Below are positions 21,121 through 31,732 of a DNA stretch of 64,000 bases, piece by piece (within the stretch, counting starts at the first letter, position 1; every line of letters begins with the position of its first letter). The position numbers and the translations under genes are program-made. This DNA comes from Linum tenue (taxonomy: Eukaryota > Streptophyta > Magnoliopsida > Malpighiales > Linaceae), in assembly GCA_946122785.1 (NCBI GenBank), contig CAMGYJ010000004.1:21206684-21270683 (forward strand). The letters run 5' to 3'. The notes under the pieces were generated by a model. That model saw only the letters and a list, made by a program, of their open reading frames with translations. It was not told where the DNA came from and ran no database searches.

Positions 21121-23795
21121 TGTAACACCCCGATATTTGGGTATAGGTTCGACCAAACGATTGGATCGACGATTACGTACGAAGCATGAAAATCGTAAAT
21201 TAGAAATAATAATAATAACATTAATAACTAATGTTATTATTATTATCTTCATCCTAATAATCACCATCCTCATCTGCACGTTACCCCAACAACAACAAAA
21301 AGGATGGACAAAAAAAAAGAAGAAGAAAGAAACCCAAACATAATTACACTCTTACGCTTCCATCTAATTAAACGCCACCAAATTAATCTTCACTTCCTAA
21401 CATACCAATCTCTCTCCTCTATAATTAACAAAAACGTTGGCAGTGGAAAAGGAATTCACCCGACCACATATCTCTCGTCCTCTCTGCCCTAGAAGCTGCA
21501 ATAATCGACCAATAAAGACCCATCCATCTACCTTGGCAACCATTTCTTTTTCAATCTGTAGCAGTAGCAGCAAGAAGCCTAGAGACAGCATCAAGAGAGC
21601 TGCCTCCATCGACGACAGCGTGTCCTCTGGCGTTTTAGAGATAAGGTCCCCGATCTCCCCTGTCCCAAGTTCGAACCTTAAACTCCGTTTAACTCAACGA
21701 ACGCACACGATGATCGTAGCTCCGACGGCAGCCTCGGCGTAGTCGATCTCAACAAAGCTTCGAAACCTTGGTACCATCGTGCGGAGGGGGATTTCAGGAA
21801 CATCCCGGTTTTGACGGAATTGAATTTCAACGTCGGATGAGGAAGATACGAGCCTCAAAAGCTTGGGCGTGAACCGGATAGTTCAGGTACTAATCTGTCT
21901 ATTCGAAAAACATAAGGATTGTGGCAGTAATTTTGTTTCCTAGAAAATATCCAGTTTAGTCCCTCATATTTTTGGTTCGAGCAGCTTAGTCCCTAGTATT
22001 TTGAAAGATAACAATGGGTCGAAAATAGTATTTTTCTCATGGTTATTATTATTCGTCCACGTACTGTACGAACTTTTATGAGTTGTTAATTTTATAAACT
22101 AGGGGATATTCGTGGGATGTATGAATATACATCGGAGAATTTTTGGAGCTTTATTTATAAGTGTAAAAAAATAGGCAAAAAGGAAGTTTTAACCAAATAG
22201 AATATTATTCAAGCGAGTATGTTTGATTTAATAATTTTAATAGAATTCAAATACCCATGAGTTTATCCATAATTCATTACGGTGTTTTAGAGTCAATTTT
22301 TGTAATTATGAAAATTGGTAAGATGTCAATTTTAATTGATTAGGTTACGGTTTGCATATCTTTAATTAATTTTTTTTTTTTTTTTTGAAAAACTAGAATA
22401 CTGGTAGTTTGTTTTAAAGTTAAGATCGAGAATTTTAGATGTTGTTAATGTATATATAAAATGTATTTAGGTTGCAAGTCAATAGGAAGAGGGGGTTAAT
22501 TACTATGTAATAATTTTAGTTTATGTTATGAATTATCCAAAGTCAGAATTTGGAGTTTTTAAGATGGAAAGGGTTTGTTGGAAATTTAGGAGATTTATTT
22601 AATGGATTTTTATGTTATTGGTAATAGGTTAAGTCTTGTGAATTTGGGGAAAGATTTTCAGTGTTTGAGAAAAATTATTTCAAGTGATTAAGGGTCTTTT
22701 TAAGGAATTTTGGGACTAAGCTGGGAGGACGGAAAACTCTAAGGAATACCGACTAAGAGTAATTAATCTCAATTGATAGGATTAAGGAAGCGATCAAGTT
22801 AACAATCTCCGCATCCAACGAATTAAAGTATCGACACTTGAGAGGTGAGTGTAAAGGGGGTAAATTCTACGCCTTACGGTATTTCAGCTTTGAGGTTGAC
22901 CTCTATGTGCTATATATGCCTTTGTGTGTTTGTTTGATGCATGTGATTGCGTGTGATTTATGCTTCCAGTTATACATATGATAATGTGTGTTATATTTAT
23001 AAATAAGTTGAAGTTTAAGAACACGCTTTCTTTTCAGAAGTACTTCACCTTCAAGAAGGTGAAACCGTTTTAAGAGTTTTAGTCACTAGCGCCAGTCCGC
23101 TGCCATTTGAGATTTTGAGATAGAGCAGCAGTTATGCTCTTAAGACTTTTAAGATGAGCAGCAGTCATGCTCTTGAGATATTTTAAGATGAGCAGCAGTT
23201 ATGCTCTTGAGAATCGTGGAAGAAGAGCCTTCCACGATAAGTTTAAGTTTCAGGAAAGCCTAGATGGCTTCTCATACGTATGAGTTGGCAACCGGACTAG
23301 CTAGTGAGGGATCCCAGTGTCAATCAAATATTTAAGTTGAGATTTGAGCTTTAAGTATAAATTTTTAAAGAGTAGAAGTATCATCCACCAGTTTAAGCTA
23401 AGTTATCAAGTAAGAAATACTAGGGTTTTCAAACGTAAGGGCGTAGACTGACCCCAACTCACTCACCAGATCGTAGAGGAAATCCTAACCAGCCAGTTCG
23501 CGATCAGCAAGCTAGAGGAGCTCAACACCATCGTCGCTGAGAGATGTCGAGGCAGGCTTCAGAGTAAGCACCGAAGAACTTTTCAAGTTATTAAGACTTT
23601 ATGGTTAAGAGTTAAAGACCGGAGATTCATTTTTTATGGACGATTTAAGTTTTGCCCACGTGTTTAGGGCTTTGATTTGAGATATTAAGATGTTTGAGGT
23701 TGGTATTTTATTTTAAAGTTGTGTTATTTGAGATTTTTAATTATACCTCGGGGTAGAAATGTCTTTTTCCAAGTTCAAAGTAGTGGGATGTTTCA
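21121..23795 (+). repeat. LTR1 of the tandem array (2675 bp)
   Basis: Begins TGTAACACCCCGATATTTGG and ends GGATGTTTCA. Contains near its start an AAT/ATT palindrome (21206-21246), three 35-38 bp repeats of gagcagcagttatgctctt (23123-23212), and a short inverted repeat cttcaccttcaagaaggtgaa (about 23045). Small ORFs such as 21437-21742 recur in all three LTRs but have no recognisable domain and are not called. Confidence 0.95.
23123..23212 (+). repeat. Triple direct repeat in LTR1
   Basis: Three copies of agcagcag(t)tatgctctt(g)aga at 35-38 bp spacing, each holding the inverted pair agagca/tgctct. Repeated in LTR2 and LTR3, and recognisable in the LTR of the older element 2 near 8995-9050. 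Candidate enhancer or transcription-factor array. Confidence 0.6.
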
Positions 23796-23798
23796 TTT

Positions 23799-23810
23799 TG
23801 GTATCAGAGC
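23799..23810 (+). other. Primer binding site, copy 1
   Basis: tggtatcagagc, three bases after the LTR end, complementary to the 3' end of initiator tRNA-Met. The leader 23811-24097 follows, without ATG in the gag frame. Confidence 0.9.
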
Positions 23811-24097
23811 CGGTCTTCCGCTGTTTCTTGGTTCCCAAGAAATACCGGAATGTCGGTCTCAGCTTTTAAAAGGTTTTGTTTTTAAATATTTTAAGTCAAA
23901 GTTTGGCCAAACAAGTCAATGATTTCTTTTAAGAATTTAGAATCTCCAGTCTGCTCTAAACCATATTAAGGAAGAAATAACTGAGTTCTAACGAGACCCT
24001 GTGTATCTACAGTGCAAGTGTTGGCCAGAACCCCACACCACCGGTACCACCACCTGGGAGACGTCCACCGGACTATGTAGGTTTCAGGAAGAGAAAG

Positions 24098-27000
24098 GTG
24101 GAAGATTTTAAGGGGGAGCGTTCAACGGACCCCATGGAAGTAGAGCAGTGGCTAGCCAAGGTCACTCGTACGCTGGTCGAGATGAGAGCTGATGACGAGG
24201 ATAGAGTACTGCTGACAGTGTCCTTGCTGCAGGACGCTGCATACACCTGGTGGACTACCCAGCAAGCTAGTCGAGAGGACCCACCGGCCATCACTTGGCC
24301 AGAGTTCGTGCAGCTATTCAAAGACCACTTCATACCGGAGGCCTACCGGATCGGGAAGCAGAGGGAATTTCTGCTGATCAGGCAGAAGTGGGGCAGTGAA
24401 GGCAGGGAAAGCGTGACTGATTACACGGCTAGGTTTGACAAGCTACTTACCTATGGAGGGCCTCAATTTCAGGATGTAGCAGCTCAATGCACCCATTACC
24501 TAGAGAGTCTGAAGCCTGCTTTTAGGCGCCAGCTGAGCATACTGAGTTGGAACAACAGGGAAGAGATTTATCAGGCAGCTCTTCGGTTGGAAAGGGCGGA
24601 TATAGCTCTGCATGAGGAGGGAATGCAACGTGAAGGCAACAAGAGAAAGGCTGCTAGCCTGTCTGAGGGGCCAGGACAACCGATTCAGCAGAGAAGGCGG
24701 CCATCCCAGAGCTACTATGGGGCCACTCCGAGTCAGGCCGGCTCCACCAGATCAGGGCCGACCTACATTCCTCGGGACCCATGCAACAAGTGTGGGAGAA
24801 CTCACCCAGGAGAGTGTAAGGTGCACCTGGGAGGAATCTGTTATCACTGCAACGAGCCGGGCCACTATGCCAGAGACTGCCCTAGGAGAGGAGGGCAGGG
24901 GAGAGCCCAGTCCGAACAATCAGTCCGAGGAGGAGGAGGAGGAACTCAGACCGGAAAGCAGTTTGGTAATCAGCCAAACCGGTCTTATCACCAGCAGGGA
25001 GGCAATGCAGGGCGGTTCAACCGCAATGAGCGAGATCGAGGGCAAGGATCTCAAGCATCTGGGCAACCAAGACTGTTTGCCATGAGGAGAGAAGAAGCGG
25101 ACGCTGCACCTGAGGTGGTGACTGGTATGATCTCGCTTTACCATCAACCAGCTTTTGTATTATTTGATTCCGGTTCCACGCATTCTTTCATTTCTATCAA
25201 GCTTGCTAGAACCTTAGGAGTCCCATTTGTGAGGTTGGGGCAGAATTTAGGGGTCAGGACTCCCGTGGGGGATACCCTTATAGTGGACTCAGTCATTCAG
25301 GATTGTCTTATCACCGTGGCGGGGCACGAATTCGAGGCGAACCTAATTCTACTACCCTTCGACGAGTTGGATGTTATCTTGGGTATGGATTGGCTATCAA
25401 AGAATAGAGCAAAGGTGGACTGCTATAAGAAGGAGGTTAGCCTGGATATAGAAGGAAAGGGCATTGCTTTGTTCAAAGGGACTAGGAAGCTTATCCCTGG
25501 GTGCTTAATCTCTGCGGTTAAGGCATTTTCATTGATTCAAGAAGGATGTGAAGGATATTTAGCTCATGTTAAGGAGGTGCAAGAGAATAAGATAGAAGAT
25601 GTACCTATCGTAAGGGAATACCCCGAGGTATTTCCCGAAGACCTTCCTGGGCTACCGCCGCAGCGAGAGGTGGAATTCGATATTGAAGTGATTCCTGGCA
25701 CGGCACCGATATCTATTCCTCCTTACCGTATGGCACCAGTGGAGTTAAAGGAGTTGAAGGAGCAGTTGCAGGAGCTGTTGGAGAAGGGGTTCATACGCCC
25801 TAGTGTATCACCATGGGGAGCACCGGTGTTGTTCGTGAAGAAGAAGGATGGCAGTATGAGACTATGCATTGACTATAGGAAACTGAACAAGGCTACCATC
25901 AAGAATCGCTATCCTTTGCCAAGGATAGATGATCTCTTCGATCAGCTACAAGGAGCAAGGGTGTTCTCGAAGATCGATCTGCGATCAGGGTATCATCAGT
26001 TGAGAGTGGCAGATGGTTCAATACCTAAGACGGCTTTTCGCACCAGGTATGGCCACTATGAGTTCCTGGTCATGCCATTCGGTCTAACTAATGCACCAGC
26101 AGCTTTTATGGCACTAATGAACCGGGTTCTTCACGAATACCTGGACAAGTATGTCATCGTCTTCATAGATGACATACTCATCTACTCGAGAAGCAAGAAA
26201 GAGCACGAAGAGCACCTTAGGGTGGTTTTGCAGAAATTAAAGGAGGAGAAGCTATATGCCAAATTCTCGAAGTGTGAATTTTGGTTGGAGGAGGTCTTGT
26301 TCTTGGGTCACATGATTTCAGGACGGGGAGTTGAAGTGGATCCCAAGAAGATTGAAGCTGTAACAAACTGGGCTCCACCAAAGAATGTTTCCGAAGTGCG
26401 GAGTTTTTTGGGTTTAGCTGGGTACTACCGGAGATTTGTGGAAGGCTTCTCCAGTATTGCGAGACCCATGACACAGCTATTGCAGAAAGGGACGACGTTC
26501 GTTTGGGACGAGAAGTGTCAAACGGCGTTTGAGTTGTTGAAGGAGAAGTTGACCTCTGCACCGGTGTTAGCACTACCGACTAACGGTGGGGAGTATTCCA
26601 TCTATAGTGATGCTTCCTACCAAGGTTTGGGTTGCGTACTGATGCAGGATAAGAAGGTGATTGCCTACGCTTCGAGGCAGCTACGACCCCATGAGGTGAA
26701 CTACCCCACCCATGACCTGGAGTTGGCAGCAGTGGTCTTTGCTTTGAAGTTATGGAGACACTATCTCTACGGCGAGACGTTCACCATCTACACTGATCAC
26801 AAGAGCCTCCAACACCTGACTGATCAGAAGGAGTTGAACATGAGGCAGAGGAGGTGGATGGAGCTGTTGAGCGATTATGACTGTACCATTAAGTACCATC
26901 CGAGAAAAGCAAATGTGGTGGCTGATGCCTTGAGCAGGAAGAGGGAGAGCCCTTTACCCGAGTTGGTCTCTTTGAGGGCCATGAACGTGGAGTTGGAGCT

Positions 27001-28477
27001 AGAGGAGGTGACAAAGTTGTTAGCCACTTTGAAAATTCGTCCTATGCTGCAAGAACGAGTCAAGGAGAAGCAGAGTGAAGATTTGGAATTAGAGAAGTAC
27101 AAGAAGCAAGTGTTAGAAGGGAAAGACACCAAATTTGAATTGGTAGATGGGGTACTGATGTATCAAGGAAGGCTGTGTGTTCCAAATGTTGACAAGCTAA
27201 GGAAGGATATTTTGGACGAGGCTCACTCTGCACCTTATGCGATGCACCCGGGGACTACTAAGATGTACCGTACCCTCAAGGAGCATTTTTGGTGGCCAGG
27301 GTTAAAGAAGGAGGTAGCTGCACACGTCTACCAATGCTTGGAGTGCCAAATGATCAAGGCTGAACATCAAGCTCCAGTCATTGAGCACCTACCGTTGGAG
27401 ATCCCGCAGTGGACTTGGGAGAAGATCACCATGGATTTTGTGTATGGTTTACCGAGGACCCCAAGGGGAAATGATGGGGTATGGGTGATTGTGGATCGCT
27501 TCTCGAAGGTGGCTCATTTTATACCCATCAAGTTCAAGCCAGGGCTGGAGGAGCTGGCTAGACTGTATGTGAGGGAAATAGTGAGATTGCATGGAGTTCC
27601 ACTTAGTATCGTGTCTGATCGCGACCCTAGCTTCACGGCACGATTCTGGGTGAGTCTTCAAAAGGCAATGGGCACTAAAGTTCACTTCTCTACCGCATAC
27701 CACCCCCAGACGGATGGGTAGTCAGAGAGGACGATTCAGACACTGGAAGACCTGCCGAGGGCGTGTGTCTTGACCATGGAAGGATCTTGGGACGAGCATT
27801 TGCCTCTAATGGAGTTTGCTTACAACAACCAGTATCACAGCTCGATACAAGCACCTCCATATGAAGTATTGTATGGGAGGAAGTGTCGTACACCACTGTA
27901 CTGGGATGCAGAGGGCGTGCGACAACTAGAGGGTCCAGAGATGGTACAGAAAGCAGTGGAGAAGGTGGAGGTGATTCGACGGAACTTGAAGGCGGCTCAG
28001 GACCGGCAGAAGAGTAATGCTGAGAAGCCGGGGAACCCGCGAAGTTATGAAGTGGGTGATATGGTATTCCTGAGGGTGTCCCCTTGGAAGGGAGTGATGA
28101 GATTTGGTAAGAAGGGGAAGCTTAGTCCCAGGTATATCGGTCCATATGAGGTGTTGGAGCGCATTGGACCCTTAGCCTATCGGCTAGCCTTACCTCCTAG
28201 CCTATCCAGGATTCACGATGTTTTCCATGTCAGCATGCTAAGGGCGTATCGGTCCAACCCGGAGCATGTGATCCATCATGAGGACATTCAGTTGGAAGAC
28301 GATTTGACATATGAGGAGGTCCCAGTACAGATCGTGGATAGGCAAGAGAAAGAGTTGAGGAGGAAGAAGATTGGTATGGTAAAAGTTATATGGAGGAACC
28401 AGGGCCGCGAGGCTGCAACTTGGGAGACAGAGAGTAGCATGAGAGAGAAATATCCAGAGTTGTTTAACGGTGCGTAG
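24098..28477 (+). pseudogene. Tekay gag-pol, copy 1, one in-frame TAG
   Basis: A single frame of 1460 codons. Gag with EVEQWLAKV near residue 15, a zinc region CNKCG near 229 and a CCHC knuckle [14 protein letters not shown] near 248; protease [10 protein letters not shown] near 355; RT with [10 protein letters not shown] near 688; RNase [11 protein letters not shown] near 835; integrase with CLECQ zinc motif near 1080, Asp in ITMDFVYGL near 1112 and Asp1174 in VSDRDPS. TAG at 27719-27721 (codon 1208) stops translation two codons before the Glu (codon 1210) that completes D-35-E. The frame then stays open through the GKKGKLSPRYIGPYE region and a chromodomain (about 1405-1456). The expected gag ATG is GTG at 24098; the first in-frame ATG is at 24134. 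Integrase made from this copy would lack Glu and chromodomain. Confidence 0.95.
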
Positions 28478-28738
28478 ATCAGTGGTTGGTGCATCTCGTT
28501 GTACTTATCCTTCAATTCTCGTTACTCGATATTTCAATAATAGACACAATGATTCAGTTTAGTTACCCGAACCCAAAAACTCAGTTTAGCCCAAAATTTC
28601 GAGGTCGAAATTTTTGTTAAGGAGGAGGGAAATATTATATCCCAACCAAACCAGTTCCGTTGAACGCAATTTATGGTCGAGCAAGTTATCATTCACAGTT
28701 GTATTCTACGGTTCCAATTTCGGGGACGAAATTTTCAT

Positions 28739-28752
28739 AAGGGTGGAGGAAA
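28739..28752 (+). other. Polypurine tract, copy 1
   Basis: aagggtggaggaaa directly precedes LTR2. A similar run, ttaaggaggagggaaata, lies about 120 bp upstream (28617-28634); both follow an aatttcg.gg.cgaaattt block, so the PPT region is duplicated. Confidence 0.8.
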
Positions 28753-31430
28753 TGTAACACCCCGATATTTGGGTATAGGTTCGACCAAACGATTGGATCG
28801 ACGATTACGTACGAAGCATGAAAATCGTAAATTAGAAATAATAATAATAACATTAATAACTAATGTTATTATTATTATCTTCATCCTAATAATCACCATC
28901 CTCATCTGCACGTTACCCCAACAACAACAAAAAGGATGGACAAAAAAAAAGAAGAAGAAAGAAACCCAAACATAATTACACTCTTACGCTTCCATCTAAT
29001 TAAACGCCACCAAATTAATCTTCACTTCCTAACATACCAATCTCTCTCCTCTATAATTAACAAAAACGTTGGCAGTGGAAAAGGAATTCACCCGACCACA
29101 TATCTCTCGTCCTCTCTGCCCTAGAAGCTGCAATAATCGACCAATAAAGACCCATCCATCTACCTTGGCAACCATTTCTTTTTCAATCTGTAGCAGTAGC
29201 AGCAAGAAGCCTAGAGACAGCATCAAGAGAGCTGCCTCCATCGACGACAGCGTGTCCTCTGGCGTTTTAGAGATAAGGTCCCCGATCTCCCCTGTCCCAA
29301 GTTCGAACCTTAAACTCCGTTTAACTCAACGAACGCACACGATGATCGTAGCTCCGACGGCAGCCTCGGCGTAGTCGATCTCAACAAAGCTTCGAAACCT
29401 TGGTACCCTCGTGCGGAGGGGGATTTCAGGAACATCCCGGTTTTGACGGAATTGAATTTCAACGTCGGACGAGGAAGATACGAGCCTCAAAAGCTTGGGC
29501 GTGAACCGGATAGTTCAGGTACTAATCTGTCTATTCGAAAAACATAAGGATTGTGGCAGTAATTTTGTTTCCTAGAAAATATCCAGTTTAGTCCCTCATA
29601 TTTTTGGTTCGAGCAGCTTAGTCCCTAGTATTTTGAAAGATAACAATGGGCCGAAAATAGTATTTTTCTCATGGTTATTATTATTCGTCCACGTACTGTA
29701 CGAACTTTTATGAGTTGTTAATTTTATAAACTAGGGGATATTCGTGGGATGTATGAATATACATCGGAGAATTTTTGGAGCTTTATTTATAAGTGTAAAA
29801 AAATAGGTAAAAAGGAAGTTTTAACCAAATAGAATATTATTCAAGCGAGTATGTTTGATTTAATAATTTTAATAGAATTCAAATACCCATGAGTTTATCC
29901 ATAATTCATTACGGTGTTTTAGAGTCAATTTTTGTAATTATGAAAATTGGTAAGATGTCAATTTTAATTGATTAGGTTACGGTTTGCATATCTTTAATTA
30001 ATTTTTTTTTTTTTTTTTTTTGAAAAACTAGAATACTGGTAGTTTGTTTTAAAGTTAAGATCGAGAATTTTAGATGTTGTTAATGTATATATAAAATGTA
30101 TTTAGGTTGCAAGTCAATAGGAAGAGGGGGTTAATTACTATGTAATAATTTTAGTTTATGTTATGAATTATCCAAAGTCAGAATTTGGAGTTTTTAAGAT
30201 GGAAAGGGTTTGTTGGAAATTTAGGAGATTTATTTAATGGATTTTTATGTTATTGGTAATAGGTTAAGTCTTGTGAATTTGGGGAAAGATTTTCAGTGTT
30301 TGAGAAAAATTATTTCAAGTGATTAAGGGTCTTTTTAAGGAATTTTGGGACTAAGCTGGGAGGACGGAAAACTCTAAGGAATACCGACTAAGAGTAATTA
30401 ATCTCAATTGATAGGATTAAGGAAGCGATCAAGTTAACAATCTCCGCATCCAACGAATTAAAGTATCGACACTTGAGAGGTGAGTGTAAAGGGGGTAAAT
30501 TCTACGCCTTACGGTATTTCAGCTTTGAGGTTGACCTCTATGTGCTATATATGCCTTTGTGTGTTTGTTTGATGCATGTGATTGCGTGTGATTTATGCTT
30601 CCAGTTATACATATGATAATGTGTGTTATATTTATAAATAAGTTGAAGTTTAAGAACACGCTTTCTTTTCAGAAGTACTTCACCTTCAAGAAGGTGAAAC
30701 CGTTTTAAGAGTTTTAGTCACTAGCGCCAGTCCGCTGCCATTTGAGATTTTGAGATAGAGCAGCAGTTATGCTCTTAAGACTTTTAAGATGAGCAGCAGT
30801 CATGCTCTTGAGATATTTTAAGATGAGCAGCAGTTATGCTCTTGAGAATCGTGGAAGAAGAGCCTTCCACGATAAGTTTAAGTTTCAGGAAAGCCTAGAT
30901 GGCTTCTCATACGTATGAGTTGGCAACCGGACTAGCTAGTGAGGGATCCCAGTGTCAATCAAATATTTAAGTTGAGATTTGAGCTTTAAGTATAAATTTT
31001 TAAAGAGTAGAAGTATCATCCACCAGTTTAAGCTAAGTTATCAAGTAAGAAATACTAGGGTTTTCAAACGTAAGGGCGTAGACTGACCCCAACTCACTCA
31101 CCAGATCGTAGAGGAAATCCTAACCAGCCAGTTCGCGATCAGCAAGCTAGAGGAGTTCAACACCATCGTCGCTGAGAGATGTCGAGGCAGGCTTTAGAGT
31201 AAGCACCGAAGAACTTTTCAAGTTATTAAGACTTTATGGTTAAGAGTTAAAGACTGGAGATTCATTTTTTATGGACGATTTAAGTTTTGCCCACGTGTTT
31301 AGGGCTTTGATTTGAGATATTAAGATGTTTGAGGTTGGTATTTTATTTTAAAGTTGTGTTATTTGAGATTTTTAATTATACCTCGGGGTAGAAATGTCTT
31401 TTTCCAAGTTCAAAGTAGTGGGATGTTTCA
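28753..31430 (+). repeat. LTR2 of the tandem array (2678 bp), shared by both internal regions
   Basis: Same ends as LTR1. By eye it has three private substitutions (ccctcg near 29407, gagttc near 31156, cttta near 31194), while sharing the other variable sites with LTR1 or LTR3. A poly-T run near 30003-30021 is longer than in LTR1. Confidence 0.95.
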
Positions 31431-31433
31431 TTT

Positions 31434-31445
31434 TGGTATCAGAGC
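31434..31445 (+). other. Primer binding site, copy 2
   Basis: tggtatcagagc after LTR2, identical to copy 1. Confidence 0.9.
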
Positions 31446-31732
31446 CGGTCTTCCGCTGTTTCTTGGTTCCCAAGAAATACCGGAATGTCGGTCTCAGCTT
31501 TTAAAAGGTTTTGTTTTTAAATATTTTAAGTCAAAGTTTGGCCAAACAAGTCAATGATTTCTTTTAAGAATTTAGAATCTCCAGTCTGCTCTAAACCATA
31601 TTAAGGAAGAAATAACTGAGTTCTAACGAGACCCTGTGTATCTACAGTGCAAGTGTTGGCCAGAACCCCACACCACCGGTACCACCACCTGGGAGACGTC
31701 CACCGGACTATGTAGGTTTCAGGAAGAGAAAG

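Noticed and set aside
21437..21742. 101-codon ORF repeated in all three LTRs
   Set aside because: It lies in the LTR, has no domain, is not preserved in element 2, and is repeated simply because the LTR is.
24612..25085. 157-codon ORF overlapping gag in another frame (and its copy at 32247-32720)
   Set aside because: A shadow of the Gly/Arg/Glu-rich gag region; low-complexity translation and no independent signals.
27719..27721. Programmed readthrough stop between two mature proteins
   Set aside because: It falls inside the integrase catalytic core, not at a gag-pol boundary, and the following bases do not match known readthrough contexts; a nonsense mutation is simpler. Kept only as a possibility.
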